From positions 186,001-250,000 of the forward strand of contig NZ_FCNZ02000002.1 of assembly GCF_001544495.1 (NCBI RefSeq): DNA of 64,000 nucleotides. The letters run 5' to 3'. A program made the position numbers and the translations under genes. The notes under the pieces are model-generated. The model saw only the letters and a list, made by a program, of their open reading frames with translations, did not search any database and was not told where the DNA came from. The DNA comes from Caballeronia telluris (GTDB taxonomy: Bacteria; Pseudomonadota; Gammaproteobacteria; Burkholderiales; Burkholderiaceae). Of the stretch, positions 28,136 through 37,513 are shown piece by piece. The stretch's first letter is position 1; each line of letters opens with the position of its first letter.

Positions 28136-29581
28136 TCAGTCCCGCTGCGGCACATCCTTCACGACCAGGAGCCGCAGTTCGGTCATGTCCTCGATCGCGT
28201 ACCTGACGCCCTCGCGCCCGAGCCCGGAGTCCTTCACGCCGCCGTAGGGCATGTTGTCGAGGCGAAACGACGGCACGTCGTTGATCACCACGCCGCCCAC
28301 TTCCAGCGCGTCCCACGCGCGGTTCGTGTGTGCGAGGCTGTCGGTGAAGACGCCCGCCTGCAGGCCGAAATCGCTGTCGTTGACGGTCGCCAGCGCTTCC
28401 TCGAAATCGGTGAATTTTTCCAGGATGGCGACCGGCCCGAACGCTTCCTTTCGGTACAAATCCTGATCGCGCTTCACGTTTTCGAGCAACGTCGCCTCGA
28501 ACATCGCGCCCTCGACCTTGCCGCCCGCGATGATCGCCGCGCCGTTCTTCACGGCCGCATCCATCCAGCCAGCGAGGCGCTTCGCCTCCGATTCCGAGAT
28601 CATCGGCCCGACAAAGGTGTTTTCGTCCTTCGGATCGCCCATCCCGAGCGACTTCGTTTTCGCGATCAGCTTTTCGCGCAGCGCGTCGTACAGGCTTTCG
28701 TGCGCGAGAATCCGCTGCACGCCGATGCAGCTCTGCCCCGACTGATAGAACGCGCCGAACGCGAGCCGGTCGACGACGTAGTCGAGCCGGCCGGCCTGAT
28801 CGCCGTCGACGATCGCCGCCGCGTTGCCGCCCAGTTCGAGGATCACCTTCTTCTTGCCCGCTTTCTTCTTCAGCTCCCAGCCGACGGCGGGCGACCCGGT
28901 GAACGAAAGCAGGCGAAAGCGCTCGTCGGTGGTGAAGAGATCGGCGCCGTCGCGATGCGCGGGCAGCACGGAAAACGCGCCCTTCGGCAAATCGGTCTCG
29001 GCGAGGATCTCGGCCATGATGAGCGCGCCGACCGGCGTCCGGCTCGCCGGCTTCAGCACGAACGGACAGCCCGCCGCGATCGCGGGCGCGACCTTGTGCG
29101 CGGTCAGGTTGAGCGGAAAATTGAACGGCGAGATGAACGAGCACGGCCCGATCGGCACGCGCTTGTAGTAGCCGTGATAGCCCGCCGCGCGCGGGGAAAT
29201 CTCCAGGTTGATCATCCCGCCGTCGATGCGCACGGACTCCTCGGCCGCCACCTTGAACGTGTCGATGAGGCGCGTCACCTCGCCTTTCGAATCGTTGATC
29301 GGCTTGCCCGCCTCGATGCACAGCGCCATCGCGAGTTCGTCGTAACGTTCGCGAAAGTGCTTCACGCAATGTTCGAGCACCGCCTGGCGCTTGAACGGCG
29401 CGAACGCGCGCAGCGCGGCCTGGGCGTTGACCGCGTGGCCGATGGCCGCGTCGATCGCCTTCGCGTCCGCCATCGCGACGCGCGTCGCGACTTCGCCGCT
29501 GAACTTGTCGATCACTTCCAGATCGGTGTTCGCCGCGACCGGCTCGTTCGCGAGGTAGTAGGGATAAGTCTCCTGCAACAT
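28136..29581 (-). CDS. NAD(P)-dependent aldehyde dehydrogenase
   Basis: 481 residues, complete. ALDH superfamily member with the N-terminal cofactor region SFISPFNFPLNLTAHKVAP (about 147-165), FVLKPASRTP, FTGSPAVGWELKKKAG, catalytic Glu in LELGGNA (about 250-256) and catalytic Cys in QSGQSCIG (about 283-290). The GapN/succinate-semialdehyde-like layout does not fix the substrate. AAGGAG lies 8 nt before the ATG. It follows the acetolactate-synthase-like gene by 12 bp, so the two enzymes are very likely made together, perhaps with the TPP enzyme releasing or condensing an aldehyde; that is inference. Confidence 0.92.
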   Translation of the reverse strand: MLQETYPYYLANEPVAANTDLEVIDKFSGEVATRVAMADAKAIDAAIGHAVNAQAALRAFAPFKRQAVLEHCVKHFRERYDELAMALCIEAGKPINDSKGEVTRLIDTFKVAAEESVRIDGGMINLEISPRAAGYHGYYKRVPIGPCSFISPFNFPLNLTAHKVAPAIAAGCPFVLKPASRTPVGALIMAEILAETDLPKGAFSVLPAHRDGADLFTTDERFRLLSFTGSPAVGWELKKKAGKKKVILELGGNAAAIVDGDQAGRLDYVVDRLAFGAFYQSGQSCIGVQRILAHESLYDALREKLIAKTKSLGMGDPKDENTFVGPMISESEAKRLAGWMDAAVKNGAAIIAGGKVEGAMFEATLLENVKRDQDLYRKEAFGPVAILEKFTDFEEALATVNDSDFGLQAGVFTDSLAHTNRAWDALEVGGVVINDVPSFRLDNMPYGGVKDSGLGREGVRYAIEDMTELRLLVVKDVPQRD

Positions 29582-29593
29582 GGCATCGCTCCT

Positions 29594-31246
29594 TCAAAGC
29601 TGCGCCGCGAGCCGCTTGATCTCGCGGTTGAGCACGCGCTCGTTGTCCGAATAGTCGATGGGCACGTCGATCACATGCACGCCCGGGCTCGCGTAGCACG
29701 CGCGCAAGAGCGGCGCGAACGCCTCGGCCGATTCGACCCGGTGCCCCTTCGCGCCGTAACTCTCGGCGTAGTCGACGAAATCGGGGTTTTTCAGCGTCAT
29801 CCCGTAATCCGGAAAATTCATGTTCTCCTGCTTCCAGCGGATCATGCCGAACGCGTCGTCGCGCAGGATCAAGACGACGAGGTCGAGTTTCAGCCGCACG
29901 GCCGTCTCCAGTTCCTGCGAATTCATCATGAAGCCGCCGTCGCCGCACACGGCCATCACCTTGCGGTCCGGATGGACGATCTTCGTGGCGATAGCAGACG
30001 GCAGGCCCGCTCCCATCGATGCCAGCGCGTTGTCGAGCAACAGCGAGTTCGGCTGGTGCGCGCGGTAGTAGCGCGCGAACCAGATTTTGTACATGCCGTT
30101 ATCGAGGCAGAGGATGCCGTCGACGGGTGTCGTGTCGTACACGTCCTTCACGACGCGCACCGGATAAAGCGGAAAGCGCGGGTCGTTCTGGCCCTTCGCG
30201 AGCTGCTCCTCGAAGTGCTGCTTGATCTCCTTGAAGCGCGCGAAATCCCAGTGTTCCTGGCGCTCGCGCAACGCTTCCTTCATCTGCCAGACCGCGTTCG
30301 CGATGTCGCCGACGACCTCGATCTGCGGGAAATACACCGGATCGACCTGCGCGCCGAGAAAATTCACATGAATCACGGTCTTCTCGCCCGCCTCGCCGCT
30401 GCGCATGAAAAAGGGCGGCTTCTCGATCACGTCGTGGCCGACGTTGATGATGCAATCGGCGTGATCGATCGCACGGTGCACGAAATCGCCGTCGGACAAG
30501 GTCGCGTTGCCGAGCCACATCGGATGCGACTCGTCGATCACGCCCTTGCCCATCTGCGTCGTGAAAAACGGAATGCCGATCTGGTCGACGAATTCGCGCA
30601 ACATCGTGCACGTCGTCTTGCGGTTGCCGCCCGCGCCGATCATCAGAAGCGGATGGCGCGCGCCCGTGATCGCCTCGACGGCGCGCGCGACGGCCTTCTC
30701 CTCCGCCACCGGCCGCCGGCTGAAACTCTTCGGAATCGGCTTGCCGTCGCCATCTTCGTGCGCGACGTCTTCCGGCAGCTCCAGATGCACCGCGCCCGGG
30801 CGCTCCTCCTCGGCGCGCCGGAACGCCTCGCGCACCGACGCCGGAATATTGCCGATCGACACCATCGAGCGCGTGTACTTGGTGAGCGGCTCCATCATGC
30901 GCACGACGTCGACGATCTGGAAGCTGCCCTGCTTGCTCGACTTGATCGGCTTCTGACCGGTGATCATCAGCATCGGCATGCCGCCGAGCTGCGCATAGGC
31001 GGCGGCGGTCACGAAATTGGTCGCGCCGGGGCCGAGCGTCGCGAGACAGACGCCGGTCTTGCCGGTGAGGCGCCCGTAGGTGGCGGCCATGAAGCCGGCG
31101 GCCTGCTCGTGGCGCGTGAGGACGAGCCGGATTTTCGAGCGCCGCAGCGATTCGAGCAGATCGAGATTTTCCTCGCCGGGAATGCCGAACACGTATTCGA
31201 CTTGCTCGGCTTCGAGGGCTTTCACGAACAGATCCGATGCTTTCAT
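29594..31246 (-). CDS. Acetolactate synthase-like TPP-dependent enzyme
   Basis: 550 residues beginning MKASDLFVKALEAEQVEYVFGIPGEENLDLL. Features of the acetolactate synthase large-subunit family: GIPGEEN, the catalytic Glu in RHEQAAGFMA (about 48-57), TLGPGATNF (about 69-77), and the TPP/Mg motif GDGGFMMNSQELETAVR ending in RDD (about 425-455). No regulatory small-subunit gene is nearby, which points to a catabolic or side role (AlsS-like) and away from branched-chain amino acid synthesis. It lies 12 bp upstream of an aldehyde dehydrogenase gene. The reaction partner is unknown. Confidence 0.88.
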   Translation of the reverse strand: MKASDLFVKALEAEQVEYVFGIPGEENLDLLESLRRSKIRLVLTRHEQAAGFMAATYGRLTGKTGVCLATLGPGATNFVTAAAYAQLGGMPMLMITGQKPIKSSKQGSFQIVDVVRMMEPLTKYTRSMVSIGNIPASVREAFRRAEEERPGAVHLELPEDVAHEDGDGKPIPKSFSRRPVAEEKAVARAVEAITGARHPLLMIGAGGNRKTTCTMLREFVDQIGIPFFTTQMGKGVIDESHPMWLGNATLSDGDFVHRAIDHADCIINVGHDVIEKPPFFMRSGEAGEKTVIHVNFLGAQVDPVYFPQIEVVGDIANAVWQMKEALRERQEHWDFARFKEIKQHFEEQLAKGQNDPRFPLYPVRVVKDVYDTTPVDGILCLDNGMYKIWFARYYRAHQPNSLLLDNALASMGAGLPSAIATKIVHPDRKVMAVCGDGGFMMNSQELETAVRLKLDLVVLILRDDAFGMIRWKQENMNFPDYGMTLKNPDFVDYAESYGAKGHRVESAEAFAPLLRACYASPGVHVIDVPIDYSDNERVLNREIKRLAAQL

Positions 31247-31398
31247 GGACGGTCTCGGCTGGTTGACGGTCAGGTCAGGTCGGGTCAGGCATGGCGCGGC
31301 GCGCGTCGGGCCGCGTGTCGACGTTGCGTCTGGAACATTACTCCGGATGCATGACGCGTGCAGGGAGCGTCGGCGAATCGCGCGTCCTCGCGGCGCAT

Positions 31399-31435
31399 AA
31401 AAAAACCGTTCCGAATCGCTTCGGAACGGTTTTTT
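31399..31435. terminator. Strong bidirectional terminator
   Basis: Stem AAAAAACCGTTCCGAA / TTCGGAACGGTTTTTT with a TCGC tetraloop. It follows the MliC-like gene (minus strand) and separates it from the acetolactate-synthase-like gene. Confidence 0.9.
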
Positions 31436-31466
31436 GTCTTCTGTCTTCTGGACCCGCGCGCGGCGC

Positions 31467-31823
31467 TTATTTGCCGCGTGCCTTGCAGTTGCCGATGACG
31501 GGCGGCGCGTTGGCTTCGCCCATGCCGGTGTAGAGATTGCCTTCCTGTCCCTTGCTCCACCAGGTGTACTGTTCCGCGACATAGCGCGCGCCGGAACCCG
31601 ACATCACGTTGACGAACAGCAGCTTGCGCCCGTCGACCGTCAAGAGCGCGAAGCTCTGATTGTTCTTCGTGTTGACGTAACGGACCGACAGGGTCTTGTC
31701 GCCATCGCAATCGTATTTGACGGTCTGCGACGAGGCTTCCTGCACCTGCGGCACGGTCAGCGGCATCGCCCATGCGGCATGCGCGAGCGCCGATGCCGCG
31801 AACGCCGCCAGAATGGTTTTCAT
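31467..31823 (-). CDS. MliC-family C-type lysozyme inhibitor, periplasmic
   Basis: 118 residues with a signal peptide (MKTILAAFAASALAHAAWA, cleavage likely before MPLT). The mature part fits the MliC/PliC domain: VKYDCDGDKTLSVRYVN, FALLTVDGRKLLFVNVMSGSGARY and EQYTWWSKGQEGNLY. Such proteins insert a loop into the active site of C-type lysozyme and protect the cell wall. It lacks a lipobox, so it should be periplasmic and soluble. AGGA precedes the ATG at 31823. A 56-residue lipoprotein gene ends 17 bp upstream, and a strong terminator follows. Confidence 0.85.
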   Translation of the reverse strand: MKTILAAFAASALAHAAWAMPLTVPQVQEASSQTVKYDCDGDKTLSVRYVNTKNNQSFALLTVDGRKLLFVNVMSGSGARYVAEQYTWWSKGQEGNLYTGMGEANAPPVIGNCKARGK

Positions 31824-31840
31824 CGTTGATCCTCGTTCGA

Positions 31841-32011
31841 TCATGGATCGATGACTTCCGCGCACGCATCGGTCGGTAACGCCGCGACGTGTCCGACCAA
31901 CGGCACGACCTTGATCACCGCCGAGGTGACCCGGCACGGCGCCGCCGCGAGACCGCAACCGCTCAATCCCAAACAGGCCGCGCAAAGCGCCGCCAGCAAA
32001 CTCGATTTCAT
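31841..32011 (-). CDS. Small lipoprotein (DUF6726-like), 56 residues
   Basis: A gene missed by the usual length cut-offs. ATG at 32011 has AAGGAG 8 nt upstream. The product is MKSSLLAALCAACLGLSGCG followed by about 37 residues: a signal peptide with lipobox LSGC (Cys19), then LAAAPCRVTSA, VVPLVGHVAA and a C-terminal PTDACAEVIDP. Besides the lipid-anchored Cys it has two mature cysteines. The layout resembles the small DUF6726 lipoproteins I recall from Burkholderiales. It lies 17 bp upstream of the lysozyme-inhibitor gene and 52 bp downstream of purT on the same strand. Function unknown. Confidence 0.85.
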   Translation of the reverse strand: MKSSLLAALCAACLGLSGCGLAAAPCRVTSAVIKVVPLVGHVAALPTDACAEVIDP

Positions 32012-32063
32012 CCAGCCACTCCTTGCGCGGCGTTCTGCGCAAAGCGCGCCGATCCGCCAGACA

Positions 32064-33314
32064 TCATTTCGTTGAAACAGGCCGCACCTTCGATGCCGCG
32101 AGCTTCGCCCGTTCGCGCGCCTCGTCGATGTCGCGCCCCGTCGCCACTGCCACGCCCATACGGCGCTTTTTGAAACTTTCCGGCTTGCCGAAGAGACGCA
32201 GGTCCGAATCCGGCACCGCGAGCGCCTCCGCGACGCCTTCGAACGCGATGGCCGCTTCGTCGAGCCCGCCGTAGATCACCGCCGACGCGCCCGGCGCGCG
32301 CAGCGACGTATCGACCGGCAAACCGAGAATCGCGCGCGCATGCAGGTCGAATTCCGAGAAGCGCTGCGTGGCGAGCGTGACAAGGCCGGTATCGTGCGGA
32401 CGCGGGCTCACTTCGGAGAACCAGACATCGTCGCCGCGCACGAACAGCTCCACGCCGAAGAGACCGCGCCCGCCGAGCGCCGCCGTCACTTTCGCCGAGA
32501 CGTCGCGCGCACGGTCGAGCGCGGTCGCGCTCATCGGCTGCGGCTGCCACGATTCGACGTAATCTCCTGCGACCTGCAAATGGCCGATCGGTTCGCAAAA
32601 ATAGGTTTCGGTCGCGCCCGTTTGCGGGTTCGCGGCGCGCACGGTCAGTTGCGTGATCTCGTAGTCGAAGTCGATAAAGCCCTCGACGATCACCCGCCCG
32701 CGGTTCACGCGCCCGCCCGCCATCGCGTAAGTCCAGGCGGGTTCGATGTCGGCGTCGCTTCGGAGCACCGACTGCCCCTTACCCGACGACGACATCACCG
32801 GCTTCACGACGCACGGAAAGCCGATTGTCGCGATGGCGGCCTTCATCTCATCTAGCGATTGCGCGAACGCATAAGGCGAAGTGGGCAGGCCGAGCGTTTC
32901 GGCGGCAAGACGCCGGATGCCTTCGCGGTTCATCGTGAGCTGCGTCGCGCGCGCGGTCGGAATCACGACCGCGAGGCCCGCCGCTTCGATTTCGGCGAGC
33001 ATGTCGGTCGCGATCGCCTCGATCTCGGGCACGATCAGATGCGGTTTTTCCTGTTCGACGAGCGCGCGCAACGCGGCGCCGTCGGTCATGTCGATCACGT
33101 GCGAGCGATGCGCGACCTGATGGCCCGGCGCGTCGGCGTAACGGTCCACGGCGATGGTCTCCACGCCGAGCCGCTGCAGCGCGATGATCACTTCCTTGCC
33201 GAGCTCGCCCGCGCCGAGCAGCATCACGCGCGTGGCGTTCGCCGAGCCCGGCGTGCCGATGCGGCGCGCGGCGCCCGTCTCGATGGGACGCGCTCCCTGA
33301 CTGGCGTTCTGCAT
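32064..33314 (-). CDS. purT: Formate-dependent phosphoribosylglycinamide formyltransferase
   Basis: 416 residues. PurT formylates GAR with formate and ATP, the folate-independent alternative to PurN in purine synthesis. N-terminal [21 protein letters not shown] (about 30-50), then ATP-grasp motifs [12 protein letters not shown] (about 172-183), [41 protein letters not shown] (about 300-323). The N-terminal 25 residues are poorly conserved, so the true start could be slightly downstream of 33314. Product GAR comes from PurD (7522-8811). Confidence 0.96.
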   Translation of the reverse strand: MQNASQGARPIETGAARRIGTPGSANATRVMLLGAGELGKEVIIALQRLGVETIAVDRYADAPGHQVAHRSHVIDMTDGAALRALVEQEKPHLIVPEIEAIATDMLAEIEAAGLAVVIPTARATQLTMNREGIRRLAAETLGLPTSPYAFAQSLDEMKAAIATIGFPCVVKPVMSSSGKGQSVLRSDADIEPAWTYAMAGGRVNRGRVIVEGFIDFDYEITQLTVRAANPQTGATETYFCEPIGHLQVAGDYVESWQPQPMSATALDRARDVSAKVTAALGGRGLFGVELFVRGDDVWFSEVSPRPHDTGLVTLATQRFSEFDLHARAILGLPVDTSLRAPGASAVIYGGLDEAAIAFEGVAEALAVPDSDLRLFGKPESFKKRRMGVAVATGRDIDEARERAKLAASKVRPVSTK

Positions 33315-33521
33315 GGGGTGCTCCTGGTTTGATCCGAACAGTCGGCGATGTTAACACGCGCGTTCGCGCACGAAGCCTCGTCCGGTCGGCATATTGACAG
33401 GCGCGTGGCATGCGGCGCAGACGCTCGTCACGACGCGGCGACATCGTGTTGCACATCGCCGCTGGACAAATCGTAGGACGAGTGCGATACCCTTACGGTT
33501 TCGCCAGCTTGAGGACCCTCG

Positions 33522-34091
33522 ATGCTCATGCAGCTTCCCCCGCAGCCTTCCCGTTCCCCGTCGCGTGCTCGCTCGAACGAGCGGAGCGCCGCGCGCTTCG
33601 CTTCGATCGGCGCCGCGTTCGCGCTGACCGCCACGCTCGCAGCGTGCGCGCTGCCGACTCATCCGGATGCGTCGGCGCCGCCGACCGATCCCTACAATCC
33701 CGCGGCCACGCAACTGCTCGACGACACGCAATGGGAACTCACGCGCTGGAGCGATGCATCCGGCCAGCCGCGCACGGTTCCCCACGGCGACAACGGCGAG
33801 CCGATCACGCTGAATCTGTCCACGGAAGGCGGCAAGCGGCGCGTGAGCGGTTTCTCGGGCTGCAATCGCTACATGGGCAGCTACGACGTGAAGGACGGCA
33901 AGCTCGCGTTCGGGCCGCTCGCCGGCACGCGCATGGCGTGCGCGTCGGGCGCGGGCGCGGCGCTCGAGCAGCCGTATCTGAGCGGACTCACGCACATCGC
34001 GAAATCGGGCGTGCAGATGAAGCCGCCGAAGGAACTCCTGTTGACGCTCGACGACGGGCAGGTGCTCGCTTTTGCAAGCCGCTCGAAGTGA
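33522..34091 (+). CDS. META-domain lipoprotein
   Basis: 189 residues. A basic N-terminus and hydrophobic stretch end in the lipobox TLAAC (Cys about 42), so it should be lipid-anchored. The mature part is a META (HslJ-like) domain: TQWELTRWSD, ITLNLSTEGGKRRVSGFSGCNRYMGSY (about 95-121) and AGTRMACASG with YLSGLTHIA. META-domain proteins include HslJ, linked to heat shock and novobiocin resistance in E. coli, but the molecular role is unknown. A second ATG two codons in (33528) could be the start. It is divergent from purT. Confidence 0.82.
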   Translation: MLMQLPPQPSRSPSRARSNERSAARFASIGAAFALTATLAACALPTHPDASAPPTDPYNPAATQLLDDTQWELTRWSDASGQPRTVPHGDNGEPITLNLSTEGGKRRVSGFSGCNRYMGSYDVKDGKLAFGPLAGTRMACASGAGAALEQPYLSGLTHIAKSGVQMKPPKELLLTLDDGQVLAFASRSK

Positions 34092-34227
34092 CGCGGCGAA
34101 TCGCCTTCGACAGCGCCGCGCAGGCCGGCGCGCAGCCGGTTGGCGCTGCGCCTCCTCCTTCGCTTGCGTCAGCGGTTAAACTCGACGGCCCGGTCTTCGC
34201 CGCATCCCTCAATAGTTGGTTACTAGC

Positions 34228-37200
34228 ATGCACACGGTAGTCCTCGGCTGGTTCGGCGGGTCAGTCGTCTGGTTTCTTCCTCTCTTGTGGCGGCTCGTCA
34301 AGTCGATGCTCCCCGGCGGCGGCGTGCGCGGCCCCGGCACGATCCGGCTGTGGCTCGGCTTCGTCTGCGTGATCCTTGCGAGTGCGACGCTCGAAGCGGC
34401 GCTCCTCGGTTCGTTCGAAGCGGCGTCGGGCATCAATCGCTGCGGGCACGCGCTCGCCGGCGCGCTCGCGGCGTTGGCCGGCACGCCCGGCACGGGAGCG
34501 ATCGCGGCCGTCGCGCTGTTCGTGAGCCTGCCCTGGCTCTGCGATTTCCAGTGGCGCTCGGCGATGGGCTGGGCGAACGCCGCATTCGGGCTCGGGTTGA
34601 ATTCCGCGTGGTTCGCGCCGCGCGAGAAAGAGGCGCGCGAACCCAGGCCGCGCGAACGGGCGCCGCGCACGAAGCCGGGTCGCGAACGAAGCGCGCCGGC
34701 GGAAACCTATCGCGCGGGCGGCATTGCGGGCCTCGCCTCGCACGACACGCCGACGCTCGGACTGCCCGCCGCCACGAATCGCGAAGGCGGACGCTATCCA
34801 CGGCCGACCGTGTGGCGGCCGCCCGCGATTCGTCGCGGCGATTCCAAGCCGAACACCGCGACGCGCGCGCCGGCAGCCGATGCGTTCGCGAGCAAGTTCG
34901 CGCGAGCCGATGCGGCGACGATGCGACGCGACTTCGTCGAACCAGTTGCGCCTGCGGGCTGGCCTGGCGAGGGTCTGGACGCACGGACGCGTTCGCGCAG
35001 CGACGCAGGCGTGCCGACGCGCGCCGCGTCCGGCGTACCGATGGATCAAGCTGCATCGCGGGCGATGTCCGGCGCTTGGCCGCACACCTCCAGTCGCGCG
35101 AACAACGCGACGCGATCCGCCGCGGCGACGACCAGCGCGGCGTCGCGCTCGACGGTTTCCGCAAGCACGGACCGTCACGCGCAAGTGCCGCGCTCGTCAG
35201 GCGGAAGTCGGCCGGGATCGACGCCGGGAAGCGCAACAGCGCCGTCGGGTGCGCGACAGCAGGCGCAGCGCCCGCCGGCGTATTCGCGTCCGGCCGAGCC
35301 CGCCGGTCCGCCGCCGGCCCCTTCCACCATTCAGGCGACGCTGCGCTCGATCGAAGAGAACGCCGCGCTGTGGACGTCGCTCGCTGGCGCGAGCCTCGCG
35401 CGTCGGCATGAATCGCAGGCGATGCGGGCGAATTCGGCCGAGTCGAACCCCGTGCCGGCGCGAGCGGACGATGATGCGATGTACGTCGCGTCGCCGCAGT
35501 CGCCGCGCGCGACCGAAAGTTTCCCGATGCGCGATGTGCTCGCTTCGAAAGAAACCCAAGCGGACCGGCCGGTCGCCGCAACGCCCGACGCCGATGAAAT
35601 TGCCACACCGCGGGCGGCAAATCCGTCCGATGCAATCGCGTCGCCGCAAGCTGCGATGCCGTCGACAGCAATCGCTCCTTCCGAAGCCGCTGCTGCGCCC
35701 GAAGTAACGCCTTTGCGCAGCGCCTCCGCTCCGTCCGAAGACGTGCCCGACACTCCGCCGGAAACGTTCGACACGCCCGAATTCACGCAAGTCGCCGCGC
35801 CGCCCCCGGCGACGTTCGCAGCGCCGCCGCCCGAAATCGACCGCCCTGCCCCGCCGCCTGTAATCGAAGAAGAACCGGTGCCGTCGAACGTCGTGCGCTT
35901 CCCCGGCACGGCGAGCGCCGCGCCGCCGGCGCAGCCCGCAGCCGCGCCGGCGCCGGACGCGCGCCCGCCCGTGCGCGGCTTCGACCCGACGGAATTCGAG
36001 TTCCACGCGCCGGCGGCTTCGGCGGTCGAACTGCCCGGCTTCGACCTCCTCGAACGCGCTTCCGACGAAGTCGAGCCGGTCTCCGAGGAACATCTGTCGG
36101 AAACCGGCCAACTCATCGAACAGCGTCTGCAGGAATTCAAGGTGCCGGTGACGGTCGTCGGCGCGTCGGCGGGGCCGGTCATCACGCGCTTCGAAGTCGA
36201 GCCCGCGCTCGGCGTGCGCGGCAGCCAGATCGTCGGGCTGATGAAGGACCTCTCGCGCGGACTCGGCCTCACCTCGATCCGCGTCGTCGAAACGATTCCC
36301 GGCAAGACCTGCATGGGTCTCGAATTGCCGAACGCGAAGCGCCAGATGATCCGCCTGTCGGAAATCCTCGAAGCCGACGTCTATCGCCACTCCAAGTCGA
36401 ACCTGACGATCGCGATGGGCAAGGACATCGTCGGCAACCCGGTCGTGACCGATCTCGCGCGCGCGCCGCACATGCTGGTCGCGGGCACGACGGGTTCGGG
36501 CAAATCGGTGGCGGTCAACGCGATGATCCTGTCGCTGCTCTACAAGTCGAAGCCCGAGGACGTGCGCCTCATCATGATCGACCCGAAGATGCTGGAGCTT
36601 TCCGTCTACGAAGGCATTCCGCATCTGCTCGCGCCCGTCGTCACCGACATGAAGCTCGCGGCGAACGCGCTCAACTGGTGCGTCGGCGAGATGGAGAAGC
36701 GCTACCGGCTGATGTCGGCGGTCGGCGTGCGCAATCTGCAGGGCTTCAATCAGAAGGTGCGCAACGCCGACGCCGCCGGCAAAAAGCTCACGAACCCGTT
36801 CTCGCTCACGCCCGACGCGCCCGAGCCGCTCTCGACGCTGCCGATGATCGTCGTCGTCATCGACGAGCTCGCCGATCTCATGATGGTGGCCGGCAAACAG
36901 ATCGAGCAACTGATCGCGCGGCTCGCGCAGAAGGCGCGCGCCGCCGGCATCCATTTGATTCTCGCGACGCAGCGCCCTTCGGTCGACGTGATCACCGGCC
37001 TCATCAAGGCGAACATTCCGACGCGCGTGGCGTTCCAGGTGTCGTCGAAGATCGATTCGCGCACGATTCTCGACCAGATGGGCGCCGAGTCGCTCCTCGG
37101 CGCGGGCGACATGCTGTTCCTGCCGCCGGGCACGGGCTATCCGCAACGCGTGCACGGCGCGTTCGTGGCCGACGACGAAGTGCATCGCGTCGTCGAATAT

Positions 37201-37500
37201 CTGAAGCAGTTCGGCGAGCCGGAATACGAGGAAGGCATCTTGTCGGGGCCGGCGGCGGAAGGCGGCTCGCAGGACCTGTTCGGCGATGCGCCCGATGCGG
37301 AAGCCGATCCGCTGTACGACGAAGCCGTGTCGTTCGTGCTGCGCACGCGGCGGGCGTCGATTTCGTCGGTACAGCGGCAGTTGCGGATCGGCTATAACCG
37401 CGCAGCGCGGCTCGTCGAGCAGATGGAAGCGGCGGGTCTCGTCTCGCCGATGGGCAACAACGGCAACCGCGAAGTGCTCGCGCCGGCGCAGCCGGAATAG
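34228..37500 (+). CDS. ftsK: DNA translocase FtsK/SpoIIIE family, long-linker form
   Basis: 1090 residues from ATG 34228 (an in-frame TTG 12 bp upstream is less likely). N-terminal membrane helices lie at about 5-25, 38-60 and 75-105. A Pro/Ala/Arg-rich low-complexity linker runs from about 130 to 600. The motor follows: Walker [14 protein letters not shown] (about 752-764), [23 protein letters not shown], Walker [15 protein letters not shown] and [12 protein letters not shown]. The last about 65 residues form the winged-helix gamma domain that reads polar KOPS sites ([27 protein letters not shown]). The neighbours are not trxB/lolA, the setting I associate with the main ftsK, so it may be a second paralogue. 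Confidence 0.93.
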   Translation: MHTVVLGWFGGSVVWFLPLLWRLVKSMLPGGGVRGPGTIRLWLGFVCVILASATLEAALLGSFEAASGINRCGHALAGALAALAGTPGTGAIAAVALFVSLPWLCDFQWRSAMGWANAAFGLGLNSAWFAPREKEAREPRPRERAPRTKPGRERSAPAETYRAGGIAGLASHDTPTLGLPAATNREGGRYPRPTVWRPPAIRRGDSKPNTATRAPAADAFASKFARADAATMRRDFVEPVAPAGWPGEGLDARTRSRSDAGVPTRAASGVPMDQAASRAMSGAWPHTSSRANNATRSAAATTSAASRSTVSASTDRHAQVPRSSGGSRPGSTPGSATAPSGARQQAQRPPAYSRPAEPAGPPPAPSTIQATLRSIEENAALWTSLAGASLARRHESQAMRANSAESNPVPARADDDAMYVASPQSPRATESFPMRDVLASKETQADRPVAATPDADEIATPRAANPSDAIASPQAAMPSTAIAPSEAAAAPEVTPLRSASAPSEDVPDTPPETFDTPEFTQVAAPPPATFAAPPPEIDRPAPPPVIEEEPVPSNVVRFPGTASAAPPAQPAAAPAPDARPPVRGFDPTEFEFHAPAASAVELPGFDLLERASDEVEPVSEEHLSETGQLIEQRLQEFKVPVTVVGASAGPVITRFEVEPALGVRGSQIVGLMKDLSRGLGLTSIRVVETIPGKTCMGLELPNAKRQMIRLSEILEADVYRHSKSNLTIAMGKDIVGNPVVTDLARAPHMLVAGTTGSGKSVAVNAMILSLLYKSKPEDVRLIMIDPKMLELSVYEGIPHLLAPVVTDMKLAANALNWCVGEMEKRYRLMSAVGVRNLQGFNQKVRNADAAGKKLTNPFSLTPDAPEPLSTLPMIVVVIDELADLMMVAGKQIEQLIARLAQKARAAGIHLILATQRPSVDVITGLIKANIPTRVAFQVSSKIDSRTILDQMGAESLLGAGDMLFLPPGTGYPQRVHGAFVADDEVHRVVEYLKQFGEPEYEEGILSGPAAEGGSQDLFGDAPDAEADPLYDEAVSFVLRTRRASISSVQRQLRIGYNRAARLVEQMEAAGLVSPMGNNGNREVLAPAQPE

Positions 37501-37513
37501 GACCGCTCGTGCC

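Noticed and set aside
27932..31354. A plus-strand open frame of about 1140 codons that spans both the aldehyde dehydrogenase and the acetolactate-synthase-like gene
   Set aside because: It runs antisense through two intact enzymes and the gap between them and has no recognisable domain. Long stop-free antisense frames are expected at this GC content.
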